Part shown: piece by piece, positions 7,739 through 15,433 of the stretch
Layout of the letters: every line of letters begins with the position of its first letter
Numbering within the stretch: position 1 is the stretch's first letter
Source: JANNNF01 sp040385825
Lineage (GTDB): Bacteria; Pseudomonadota; Alphaproteobacteria; Rhodobacterales; Rhodobacteraceae
Assembly (NCBI GenBank): GCA_040385825.1
Contig: JAZKGQ010000010.1
Location: forward strand, 1 to 23,591
DNA length: 23,591 nt
Reading direction: 5' to 3'
Notes under the pieces: generated by a model
What the model saw: the letters and a program-made list of their open reading frames with translations, nothing else
What the model was told of the DNA's origin: nothing
Databases searched by the model: none
Program-made: the position numbers and the translations under genes

Positions 7739-8221
7739 TCACCCTTGGGGCAAAAGCGCGGCCAGAAAGTAGAAAATCAACATGCCCGCCAAGGCGACGC
7801 CCATCGGGAACTTGGCATGGGTCCAACTGGCCCAGTCGGCGGTGCGGTTGCGAAAGGCCGGGATGCTGCGGGCGATGCGGTGGGCGACAAAGGCGCCAAG
7901 CAGGCAGGCCGCGAACAGCGCCAGCAGCGTGCGGATGTCGCCCTGCACGAAAAACGGTGCCATGGCGGCGGCGAATTTGGCGTCGCCCGCGCCCAGAAGG
8001 TTCAGCATATTGGCAAGGAAGCCGATGGCCAGCACGATTGCCGCCAGCGCAAACCCCCACAGCCACTGATCAAACGGCAGCGCCAGCCAGCCGACAGCGA
8101 CCCAGACCCCGAACAGCGCCATCACGGCCTTGTTGGGGATCTTCATGAATTTCATGTCCGACCAGGCGACCCAGACGCCGATCGGCACCACGAAGGGCAG
8201 AAACCACAGCGCGGGGGTCAA
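7739..8221 (-). CDS. CpaA/TadV-type prepilin peptidase
   Basis: This 160-residue integral membrane aspartic protease would cleave the leader from Flp prepilins at the cytoplasmic membrane face. The two catalytic aspartates are visible: Asp22 in WSDMKFMKIPN and Asp80 in the GxGD motif LLGAGDAKF. About five hydrophobic segments surround them. The N-terminal cytosolic methyltransferase domain of PilD-type enzymes is absent, as is usual for Tad peptidases. The start is TTG at 8221: an in-frame stop lies just upstream and no ATG or GTG intervenes. It shares four bases (TTGA) with the preceding TPR lipoprotein stop, suggesting translational coupling. Confidence 0.85.
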   Translation of the reverse strand: MTPALWFLPFVVPIGVWVAWSDMKFMKIPNKAVMALFGVWVAVGWLALPFDQWLWGFALAAIVLAIGFLANMLNLLGAGDAKFAAAMAPFFVQGDIRTLLALFAACLLGAFVAHRIARSIPAFRNRTADWASWTHAKFPMGVALAGMLIFYFLAALLPQG

Positions 8222-9072
8222 TTCTGCACGTTCGCGTCAAGGGCGGCCAGGCTGCGCGATGCGGCCTCGAAGAACTGCGGATGGGTTTCCACGGCCTGGG
8301 TCAGCAGGCCCTTGCCCACCGACACATCACCCTGTTTGATCGCCGCCAGCGCCATGGTGTACAGCAGTTCGGCGCGTTGGGTCTGGCTCATCTCGATCAC
8401 CGGCAGATCGTATTTGCGCTGTGCGGCGCGGGCCAGCACAAGGTTGTTCTTGGCGGTGAACAGGGTGGGATCATAGGTGAGGGCTTCGTTGAACAGCTTT
8501 TCCGCGCCCGAATTTTCGCCCCGTGTCAGTTTGGAAAACCCCCAGTTGTTCAGCACGCCTGCGGGTTTCGTCGTCAGCCCCGCCGCGATTTCATAGAAAC
8601 TGTCGGCCTTCTTCCAGTTCTTTTCGCTGTCGGCCACCATGGCCTCCAGCCGGTAGCGGTCAAAGGTTTCATGCGTGGGGGGAACCTTGTTCAGTTCGGC
8701 CTTGGCGCGGTCCCAGTCATTGGCGCGGATCAGCGATTCCGCAAAGGACACCCGGTCGTCATTGGTGCCTTCGGGCGAGGCCACGACTTGCGTCCAGACG
8801 GCGGCGGCTTCGGTCGGTTTGTTGGCGCGGACCAGCGATTTGGCAAGGTTGCGTTTCAGATCGATGCGTTCGGGGTTTTGCTGCGAGGTCCGCGCGAAAT
8901 AGGCCACCGCCTCGTCCGGGTCGCCGACGGACAGCATGATGTCGGACAGGTTGCTTTCGTCAATGACGTTCACGTCCTTGACGGCGCGCTGCACTTGCGC
9001 GTCCGATGTCCGCTGGCATGCGCCAAGCAGAACCGTGCCAAGGCACAGGGCGATAATCACAGGGTGGCGCAT
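8218..9072 (-). CDS. TPR-repeat lipoprotein of the tad locus
   Basis: This 284-residue predicted lipoprotein has a signal peptide with lipobox LLGAC (Cys19). It is followed by tetratricopeptide-like helical pairs, for example DPDEAVAYFARTSQQNPERID, KPTEAAAVWTQVVASPEG, GAEKLFNEALTYDPTLFTAKNNLVLA and GDVSVGKGLLTQAVETHPQF. It sits directly after tadD and before the prepilin peptidase, overlapping the latter by four bases. TPR lipoproteins in Tad systems are thought to help the secretin or pilus assemble in the periplasm; this one may be a second TadD-like pilotin. The ATG has a good AAAGGA ribosome site seven bases upstream. Confidence 0.75.
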   Translation of the reverse strand: MRHPVIIALCLGTVLLGACQRTSDAQVQRAVKDVNVIDESNLSDIMLSVGDPDEAVAYFARTSQQNPERIDLKRNLAKSLVRANKPTEAAAVWTQVVASPEGTNDDRVSFAESLIRANDWDRAKAELNKVPPTHETFDRYRLEAMVADSEKNWKKADSFYEIAAGLTTKPAGVLNNWGFSKLTRGENSGAEKLFNEALTYDPTLFTAKNNLVLARAAQRKYDLPVIEMSQTQRAELLYTMALAAIKQGDVSVGKGLLTQAVETHPQFFEAASRSLAALDANVQN

Positions 9073-9106
9073 TTTTGCGTCCTTTTTACTGCTCGATCTT
9101 TGGCCC

Positions 9107-9670
9107 CTAAAGCTGGGTCAGAAGTACATACTGCCCCTTTTCCCGCCGCATCAGGGAAAACGTACCTACAGGTTCCTCGACGCCACCATACACAGGCGTT
9201 TGCGTTCGCGCGATAGCCAGCCGCAGATTTTCGCGGATGGAGTCAGATTGGCCACTATCCTGCGCGTAAGCCTGCTGAAACACCACGCGGGCCTCGCCGG
9301 GCTTGTCGCGTTCCATCAGCACGACGCCCAGATTGTTCAGCGCGGGCACAAAACTGGGGTCTTCGTCGATGGCGCGGCGCAGCAATTGTTCGGCCTGACC
9401 CAGACGGCCGAGTGCAAGGTTGGCAGAGCCGAGCGCCGACAGGGTATCGACGGAAATGCCTTCCTCGCCCGCCGCGCGAAGGTAGGCTTTCAGCGCCAGT
9501 TCGGGTTCATTCGCGGCCATCAGCCGGTGGCCGACCAGCAGGCCGTCCACGCCATCCTTGCGGCCATCCGCGCCGAAAGGGGTGTTGCGGGCCTTGGATG
9601 CGCCAAAGCCGCCCGTGTTGCCACAGGCGGCGAGAAGGATCAGGGCGGCAAGTGCGAACCCGTATCTCAA
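9107..9670 (-). CDS. tadD: TadD-like TPR lipoprotein
   Basis: This 187-residue predicted lipoprotein has lipobox ILLAAC (Cys16) and at least two clear TPR units, including ALGRLGQAEQLLRRAIDEDP and ALNNLGVVLMERDKPGEARV. Position directly after tadC and the short TPR lipoprotein architecture match TadD, a pilotin-like factor for the Tad secretin. The start is TTG at 9670, because upstream in-frame codons give no ATG or GTG and the signal peptide begins immediately. It begins eight bases after the tadC stop, so it is in the same operon. The C-terminal 40 residues (GGVEEPVGTFSLMRREKG) lie outside the repeats and are of unknown role. Confidence 0.78.
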   Translation of the reverse strand: MRYGFALAALILLAACGNTGGFGASKARNTPFGADGRKDGVDGLLVGHRLMAANEPELALKAYLRAAGEEGISVDTLSALGSANLALGRLGQAEQLLRRAIDEDPSFVPALNNLGVVLMERDKPGEARVVFQQAYAQDSGQSDSIRENLRLAIARTQTPVYGGVEEPVGTFSLMRREKGQYVLLTQL

Positions 9671-9678
9671 ACCTGGTC

Positions 9679-10647
9679 TTAGCCCCCGCCCAACATCTCG
9701 GAAATGCCGTACACCGATGGTCCGATCAGGATGATCAGCAACGGCGGCAAACAGAACAGCATTGTGCCCAGTGTCAGCTTGGTCGGCAAGACGTTCGCTT
9801 TCTCTTCGGCGCGCATCACGCGTTTATCGCGCATTTCTGCCGAATAGACCCGCAGCGCCTCGGCGATAGAGGTGCCGAAGGTGGCCGACTGGATCAGCGT
9901 GGTGACGAAAGAGGCCACGTCGGTAATGCCCACCCGTTCGGACATGTCCTTCAGCACCATCACCCGTTCCTTGCCGGCCTTCACCTCGTTTGCCACCATG
10001 TCGAATTCGTCCGCCAATGCGGGATAGCCCGCCCGGCTTTCCTTGGCGACGCGCAGGATGGACTGGTCCAGCGACTGTCCGGCCTCGACGCAGACCAGCA
10101 TCATGTCCAGCGCATCGGGGAAGCCTGCGATGATTTCGTTCTGGCGGGTTTGCAGGCGGCGCTGCACCCAGTATTGCGGCAGGTAATACCCGATGGCCCC
10201 CGGCAGGATGGTGTAAAGCATCATCTGCTGCGTGGTGACTTCGCCTTGTGACGATTTGATCATCGCCAGCACCATGCCGATGCCAAGCGCGGTCAGGCCC
10301 AGCACGAATTGCGAGGCGTGGAACATCCGCACCGCGTTTTTCGCCGTGTAGCCGGCGCGCAGCATCTTCATCTTGGAGGCCGACATTTCCTCGACCGTCT
10401 GCGGTTCAAGGAACTGCGCGAATTTTTCCAGCTTGTCGGTCTTGTCGCCCCGGCGCAGCGTGGCGGTCGTGGCGCCGGAATCCTGCGCCGAACGCTGATC
10501 CTTCAGGTCGCGAAAGCGGTCGGGCTGTTTCTTCAACATCGTGGGCAGCGCCACGATGATCAGGCCCACCCCCAGCATCCCCACCACCATCAGCGGGCCA
10601 AGCGGCCCCAGAAGATCGGTCAGCATCGTGTTGATTTGGCTCAGCAT
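9679..10647 (-). CDS. tadC: TadC, inner-membrane platform protein
   Basis: This 322-residue member of the type II secretion GspF superfamily has a membrane segment at the N-terminus (PLGPLMVVGMLGVGLIIVAL), a second pair near 120-170, the cytosolic F-domain (DALDMMLVCVEAGQSLDQSI onwards) and a C-terminal membrane segment (LGTMLFCLPPLLIILIGPSV). With TadB it forms the platform on which the TadA/CpaF motor assembles or extends the Flp pilus. It starts with ATG, 13 bases after tadB, behind AAAGGG. Length and position are normal for the family. Confidence 0.9.
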   Translation of the reverse strand: MLSQINTMLTDLLGPLGPLMVVGMLGVGLIIVALPTMLKKQPDRFRDLKDQRSAQDSGATTATLRRGDKTDKLEKFAQFLEPQTVEEMSASKMKMLRAGYTAKNAVRMFHASQFVLGLTALGIGMVLAMIKSSQGEVTTQQMMLYTILPGAIGYYLPQYWVQRRLQTRQNEIIAGFPDALDMMLVCVEAGQSLDQSILRVAKESRAGYPALADEFDMVANEVKAGKERVMVLKDMSERVGITDVASFVTTLIQSATFGTSIAEALRVYSAEMRDKRVMRAEEKANVLPTKLTLGTMLFCLPPLLIILIGPSVYGISEMLGGG

Positions 10648-10660
10648 CTGGGAAACCCTT

Positions 10661-11629
10661 TCAAACCTTGATGTTGACCATCATCTTCATGAAGATGATG
10701 TTCACGATCAGGAAAACCGCCACGATCAGACAGGCGGTCACGAACACCGGCTCGTCTTTCACGTCGTCGTAATAGTCGGGGCGGATCACGTTGATCATGA
10801 TCAGCGCGCCGATGGGGAAGGCCGACAGGAACATGCCCGACCATTTGGCCTCGGCGGTGATCGCCTTGACCCGGCGGAACAGTTTGAACCGCGCGCGGAT
10901 CACCTTGGCCAGACCGTCCAGAATCTCGGCCAGGTTGCCGCCCGATTGCTGCTGGATGGTGACGGCCACGGCCAGAAAGCGCAGATCCTGATTGTCCAGC
11001 CGTTCGGCAAAGGCCTTCAGGCTTTCGGCCACATCGCGGCCATAGGCAGCCTCATCGGCGATCATGCCGAATTCGGTGCCAAGCGGGTCTGCGATTTCCT
11101 TGGAGACGATGCCGATGGCCGCCGAGAACGGATGCCCGACCCGCAAGGATCGCACCATCAGTTCCACCGCATCGGGCAGTTGTTCTTCCAGCAGGGCCAT
11201 GCGTTTCTTGGCCTTGCGGTTGATCCAGGTGTAGACTCCGCCCACCCCCATGCCCACGGCCATCACACCGCGGATGGCAGGCGAAGCTTCGGTTGCGATG
11301 GTCAGGGCAAGGTAGGAAAACACCGACACGCCGACCATGATCCCGATAAGGGCCTGCGGCGAGAATGCGATGTTGGCCTTTTGCGCCTTGGTCGCCAGCA
11401 TCGAATACAGCGGAATGCCGCGCGCGTTCAGGTGCTGCGACATTTCCTTGCGCAACTGTTCCAGCACCTGTTCGCGGTTGCCGTTCTTTTCCAGCAAGGC
11501 AAGGCGTCGGCTGACGCGGTTGTTCAGGCTGATGGATTTGCCGAAGACCGTCAGATACAGGCCTTCGACCAGTACAACGACCGCAACAAAAATCAGGATA
11601 TAGATAAGGGGGGCGGCGCTGACTTGCAT
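10661..11629 (-). CDS. tadB: TadB, inner-membrane platform protein
   Basis: This 322-residue GspF-superfamily platform protein is the partner of TadC. It begins with a membrane segment (PLIYILIFVAVVVLVEGLYL), has a second hydrophobic pair around 85-125, and contains the F-domain with DAVELMVRSLRVGHPFSAAI and VTIQQQSGGNLAEILDGL, followed by C-terminal membrane segments. ATG at 11629 is chosen rather than an upstream in-frame start, because TGAGGA, overlapping the cpaF stop, is well placed as its ribosome site. The eight-base gap to cpaF indicates translational coupling. Confidence 0.9.
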   Translation of the reverse strand: MQVSAAPLIYILIFVAVVVLVEGLYLTVFGKSISLNNRVSRRLALLEKNGNREQVLEQLRKEMSQHLNARGIPLYSMLATKAQKANIAFSPQALIGIMVGVSVFSYLALTIATEASPAIRGVMAVGMGVGGVYTWINRKAKKRMALLEEQLPDAVELMVRSLRVGHPFSAAIGIVSKEIADPLGTEFGMIADEAAYGRDVAESLKAFAERLDNQDLRFLAVAVTIQQQSGGNLAEILDGLAKVIRARFKLFRRVKAITAEAKWSGMFLSAFPIGALIMINVIRPDYYDDVKDEPVFVTACLIVAVFLIVNIIFMKMMVNIKV

Positions 11630-11637
11630 GATAATCC

Positions 11638-13089
11638 TCAGGCGATGGGTTCGTAGATCGACGCAGGCAGATTGTAGCCCCACTGGCGGAAGCGTTCGGA
11701 ATAGGCCGAGCGGATGCCGGTGGCATTGAAGCGGCCGATGATCTTGCCCGAAGGCTCGATCCCCAGGCGTTCGTAGCGGAAGATTTCCTGCATCGAGATC
11801 ACGTCACCTTCCATGCCGGTGATTTCCGTGATCGACACCATCCGGCGCGAGCCGTCCTGCAGGCGGCTGGCCTGCACGATCAGGTTCACGGCGCTTGCGA
11901 TCTGGGCGCGCACCGCCTTGAGCGGCATCTCGATCCCGGCCATGGCGACCATGTTTTCAAGGCGGGAAATGCCGTCGCGCGCGTTGTTGGCGTGGATCGT
12001 GGTCATCGACCCGTCGTGGCCGGTGTTCATGGCCTGCAACATGTCGATCACTTCTTCGCCGCGGGTTTCGCCCACGATGATGCGGTCGGGCCGCATCCGC
12101 AGGGCGTTGCGCAGACAGTCGCGCTGAGTCACGGCACCGCGCCCTTCGACGTTGGCGGGGCGGCTTTCCATCCGGCCCACATGCACCTGTTGCAGTTGCA
12201 GTTCGGCCGTATCCTCGATGGTCAGCACGCGTTCGGTGTTGTCGATGAAACTGGACAGCGCGTTCAGCGTGGTGGTTTTCCCCGACCCCGTACCGCCCGA
12301 CACGATGATGTTCAGCCGGCAGGACACGGCGGCCTGCAGATAGGCGGCCATTTCTTCGGTGAAGGCGCCGAATTTTACAAGGTCTTGAATGCCCAGCTTT
12401 TCTTTCTTGAACTTCCGGATGGACACCAGACTGCCATCCACCGCAACCGGCGGCACCATTGCGTTGAAGCGGCTGCCATCGGCAAGGCGAGCGTCGACGT
12501 AAGGGTTGGATTCGTCCACCCGGCGGCCCACGGCGGACACGATCTTGTCGATGATCCGCAGCAGGTGGCGTTCGTCCTTGAAGGTCACATCGGTCAGTTG
12601 CAGCTTGCCGCCGCGTTCGATGAACACCCGGTTGGGACCGTTGACCAGAATGTCGTTGACGGTGTCATCCTTCAGCAACGGCTCCAGCGGGCCAAGGCCC
12701 ATCACCTCGTCGTACAGTTCCTGGTTCAGTGTGGCGCGGTCGTCCTTGTTCAGGGCGACCTGCATTTCGTCCAGCGCCTCGGCGGACAGGGCGGCGATTT
12801 CCTGTTTCAGGCTGCTTTCCGACGCCTTTTCAAGGGCGGCAAGATTCAGGTTTTCCAGCAACCGCTTGTGCAGTTCGGTTTTCAGATCGCTCAGCCGGTC
12901 CTTGCGTTTCTTTTCCTTGTCGGCGGCCACAGCCTCGGCAGCGGGGCGCTGCGGAACAGCGGCAACAGGCCGCACAGCCAGCGCGGGCTTGGCCGCGCTG
13001 GCTGGCGACACGGTGGGCGTGGCAGCGCCGACCGGAGCCGTGGGGGCCGGACGCACCGGCGCATTCTCTTTCTTGAAACGGCTAAACAT
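11638..13089 (-). CDS. cpaF: CpaF/TadA pilus motor ATPase
   Basis: This 483-residue hexameric secretion ATPase powers assembly, and in this family possibly also retraction, of the Flp pilus. Residues 1-60 form a low-complexity Ala/Pro-rich tail. An N-terminal helical domain (about 60-150) precedes the core with Walker A GGTGSGKTT (265-273), the aspartate box TIEDTAELQLQ, Walker B-region RPDRIIVGETRGEEVIDML, and the histidine box GSMTTIHANNARD. These identify the CP/TadA branch of PulE-type ATPases. It lies between cpaE and tadB, as in other tad loci, 14 bases after cpaE, with an AGGA ribosome site. Confidence 0.96.
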   Translation of the reverse strand: MFSRFKKENAPVRPAPTAPVGAATPTVSPASAAKPALAVRPVAAVPQRPAAEAVAADKEKKRKDRLSDLKTELHKRLLENLNLAALEKASESSLKQEIAALSAEALDEMQVALNKDDRATLNQELYDEVMGLGPLEPLLKDDTVNDILVNGPNRVFIERGGKLQLTDVTFKDERHLLRIIDKIVSAVGRRVDESNPYVDARLADGSRFNAMVPPVAVDGSLVSIRKFKKEKLGIQDLVKFGAFTEEMAAYLQAAVSCRLNIIVSGGTGSGKTTTLNALSSFIDNTERVLTIEDTAELQLQQVHVGRMESRPANVEGRGAVTQRDCLRNALRMRPDRIIVGETRGEEVIDMLQAMNTGHDGSMTTIHANNARDGISRLENMVAMAGIEMPLKAVRAQIASAVNLIVQASRLQDGSRRMVSITEITGMEGDVISMQEIFRYERLGIEPSGKIIGRFNATGIRSAYSERFRQWGYNLPASIYEPIA

Positions 13090-13103
13090 GATGATTTCCT
13101 ATG

Positions 13104-14426
13104 TCAGCCTTTGCCGGACTCGACGGCCTTGTTCAGGTCGAAAAGGGACTTGGCGAGTTTCTGCAATTCTTTCCGCAGCGGGTTCTTGGCGGCACTTTCC
13201 GCCAGCGGCAGGCCGTGGTCATTGGCTTGCGTCACCTGCGCGCCGCCATCGGGCAGTTGCAGTTCGATCGCAATATCAAGGCTTTCCGCCATCCGCTTGA
13301 CGCGGGATTTGGCCGACAGGTCGGTAAACTTGGGCGCACGGTTCAGCACATAGCGCAGCTTTTCATGCGGCAGGGCCTCGGCCTTCAGGGCGCGCACGAA
13401 CCGCAGGATGTTTTGCGCCGACCGCAGGTCCAGTTCCAGCAGCACGAAATACACATGCGCGCGTTGCAGCACGGCCTCGGTCCAGGCCACGATGGTCGAG
13501 GGCATGTCAATGATGACGAAATCGAAGTTCGCCTGCGCCATGTCCAGAATGCGGCCAATGTCGTCGCCCGACACGATGTCCAGCGGCAGCATGTCGGCGG
13601 GGGCGGTGAACACATGCAGCTTTTCGTTGAAGGTCAGCATGGATTGCAGAAAACTGTCGCTGTCGGCCGATCCGGTGTCGGACAGCAGTTCAAACACCGC
13701 ATCCTTGCGCGGCAGGTCCAGATAGGTGGCGGTGGACCCATACTGGAAATCGAGATCCAGAATGCAGACCCGCGGGCTGTCGGTCTTGGACACCGTGGCC
13801 AGTTCCCAGGCCAGGTTGGCGGCAAAGGTGGAGGCACCCGTGCCGCCTGCCATGCCATGCACCGGCAGGATCACGCCATTGCGGTCGCCCTTGGCCTTGA
13901 AGGTCGGGGCGGCGTGGGTGTCCTGATCGGGTTCGGCCGCCGCTGCCGGGGCGGCGGGGGGGGCGACCGCTGCGGGGGCGGGGGGGGCGGCTGGTGCCTC
14001 GGCCACAGGAGCGGGGGCGGGTTTGCGCATCCGGTCGATCGCTTCGTGCAGCGCGCCTTCCGGCAGCGGGTAGGGGACGAAATCATCGGCCCCAAGCCGC
14101 AACAGCTGATGCAGCACCATCGGGCTGACCTGATCGGCGATCAGCACGACCTTGATCGACCTGGCCTTGGCGGCGCGCACGATGTCGCTGATCCGGGCAA
14201 GGTCGGCTTCGTCCTCGGCATCCACCGCGATGGCGACGAATTGCAGGGTGGCGCTGTCGGGCTGATCCAGAAACAGGATCGCATCCTCGAACCCCAGATC
14301 GCCCCAGCTTTCGCCAAGTTCCTGTTCCATGTCGTCAATCAGCAGCTCAAAATTCTGCACGTCGCGCGAAATCGTACACGCAACGATCGGTGCCGGGTCC
14401 GGCGCTAGGTTTGCCACGCTCGTCAT
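13104..14426 (-). CDS. cpaE: CpaE/TadZ pilus localisation ATPase
   Basis: This 440-residue MinD/ParA-like protein positions the Tad machine, often at a pole. The N-terminal 135 residues form a receiver-like alpha/beta domain (IKVVLIADQVSP, LGADDFVPYPLPEGAL). It is joined by an Ala/Pro-rich linker (about 136-170) to the ATPase domain from 185. The Walker A segment is HGMAGGTGAST (190-200), lacking both lysines of the deviant ParA motif; loss of the catalytic lysine is known in TadZ proteins and suggests ATP binding with little or no hydrolysis. LDLDFQYGSTATYL follows as the ParA-like loop. The ATG follows GGCAATGAGG. The upstream 349-base spacer suggests its own promoter. Confidence 0.93.
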   Translation of the reverse strand: MTSVANLAPDPAPIVACTISRDVQNFELLIDDMEQELGESWGDLGFEDAILFLDQPDSATLQFVAIAVDAEDEADLARISDIVRAAKARSIKVVLIADQVSPMVLHQLLRLGADDFVPYPLPEGALHEAIDRMRKPAPAPVAEAPAAPPAPAAVAPPAAPAAAAEPDQDTHAAPTFKAKGDRNGVILPVHGMAGGTGASTFAANLAWELATVSKTDSPRVCILDLDFQYGSTATYLDLPRKDAVFELLSDTGSADSDSFLQSMLTFNEKLHVFTAPADMLPLDIVSGDDIGRILDMAQANFDFVIIDMPSTIVAWTEAVLQRAHVYFVLLELDLRSAQNILRFVRALKAEALPHEKLRYVLNRAPKFTDLSAKSRVKRMAESLDIAIELQLPDGGAQVTQANDHGLPLAESAAKNPLRKELQKLAKSLFDLNKAVESGKG

Positions 14427-14775
14427 TGCCTCATTGCCCTTCCAAAGACGGCCCCGAGGTGCTTGTCGGGCCTGCCACCTGGCGGAACCCTGATCAAAAC
14501 CCCGAACGCCGTGCGCGGCAGTTTGCCCGCGCGACTGTTCCCATTGAATTGAAAATGATGGGTAATGGTGGCGACAATTGGGCTAAATCATCGTCATTCA
14601 GTGGTATCTGGCGACAGGCGAGGGGATCGCAGGGCTTTGTGCCGCAGCCGTTACCCGAATTGGGCCGAAATCAGGACAGAGGGAATCGCGGTGCGTCCCT
14701 GGCACAGCACCGGCGCTGCGCAAATGCGAAAGGCCGGGCAACCGGCCCGGCCTTGGCAAACCCCTGTCTGCGGCC
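14427..14775. other. 349-base spacer between ompA-type gene and cpaE
   Basis: I see no credible gene here. The section nearest the ompA-type gene carries a terminator-like hairpin. The central part (about 14530-14600) is A/T-richer and holds two GGCGACA copies about 45 bases apart (near 14570 and 14611). It is the likely location of a promoter for cpaE, cpaF, tadB and downstream genes. No -35/-10 pair convincing enough to call was found. Confidence 0.5.
14730..14754 (-). terminator. Hairpin terminator after ompA-type gene
   Basis: AAGGCCGGGC (14730-14739) pairs perfectly with GCCCGGCCTT (14745-14754) around a 5-base loop. It lies 21 bases beyond the stop of the OmpA-family gene on the - strand. 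The U tract is short (about three), so termination may be partial. Confidence 0.55.
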
Positions 14776-15429
14776 TCAGCCGCCGGCCGGGTTGGTCTGG
14801 GTTTCGGTCGGTACGTTTGGCGGATGCCTGCGTTCGCCCAGCACCAGATATTCGCGGAAGATCACTTCGGCATATTTGCCGTTCAGCAGGGTCGGGCTGC
14901 GGTCCACAAAGCCGGACACCTCGGTCACGGTGCGGCGGTTGCGCACCTCGGCGGCGTTGGTCTGGATGATCGGCTGGGTCTTGCCATAGGACACCACCGC
15001 TTCGACCCGCGAGGACGACACGCCGTTCTGCGCAAGATACGCCACCACGGCCTTGGCCCGGCGCAAGCCAAGCGCCTTGTTGTAGCTGTTCGATCCGACC
15101 AGATCGGTGTGGCCGAACACGCGGAAGCGCACTTCGGGGAACTGGCGGATCCAATGGGCCTGACGGCGCAGGATATCCTGCGCCTCGGGGGTCAGTTGCG
15201 ACGAGTTGAAGGCGAAGTTGATGGTATCGGGCACTTCGGCGGCAAAGCGGGTCGCCAGTTGACGGGTGGCCGAAATCTGCCCGGTCTGCACCATCGAGTT
15301 GTTCATCGTGGCATTGCCGAAGGTGCCGGAATCGACGCCGGCCCCCAGTTCGTCATCCAGGGTGTTGGCGCAGGCCCCAAGTGACAGGGCGGCAGCGGCG
15401 GCAAGGACAAGGGCCAAACGGTTCCGCAT
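14776..15429 (-). CDS. OmpA-family peptidoglycan-binding lipoprotein of the tad locus
   Basis: This 217-residue predicted outer-membrane lipoprotein has lipobox SLGAC (Cys20). After a 60-residue linker it carries an OmpA-like domain with INFAFNSSQLTPEAQ, VRFRVFGHTDLVGSNSYN and LGLRRAKAVVAYL, including the conserved Asp and Arg that bind diaminopimelate in peptidoglycan. A 40-residue C-terminal extension ends in a polar tail. It starts five bases after the secretin stop with a GGAG ribosome site, so it is in the same operon. It occupies the position held by CpaD in Caulobacter; anchoring the secretin to the cell wall is an inference. A terminator hairpin follows. Confidence 0.87.
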   Translation of the reverse strand: MRNRLALVLAAAAALSLGACANTLDDELGAGVDSGTFGNATMNNSMVQTGQISATRQLATRFAAEVPDTINFAFNSSQLTPEAQDILRRQAHWIRQFPEVRFRVFGHTDLVGSNSYNKALGLRRAKAVVAYLAQNGVSSSRVEAVVSYGKTQPIIQTNAAEVRNRRTVTEVSGFVDRSPTLLNGKYAEVIFREYLVLGERRHPPNVPTETQTNPAGG

Positions 15430-15433
15430 CGCC

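Noticed and set aside
11992..13353. + strand open frame of 453 codons opposite cpaF
   Set aside because: It is antisense to an unmistakable CpaF gene, with low-complexity composition.
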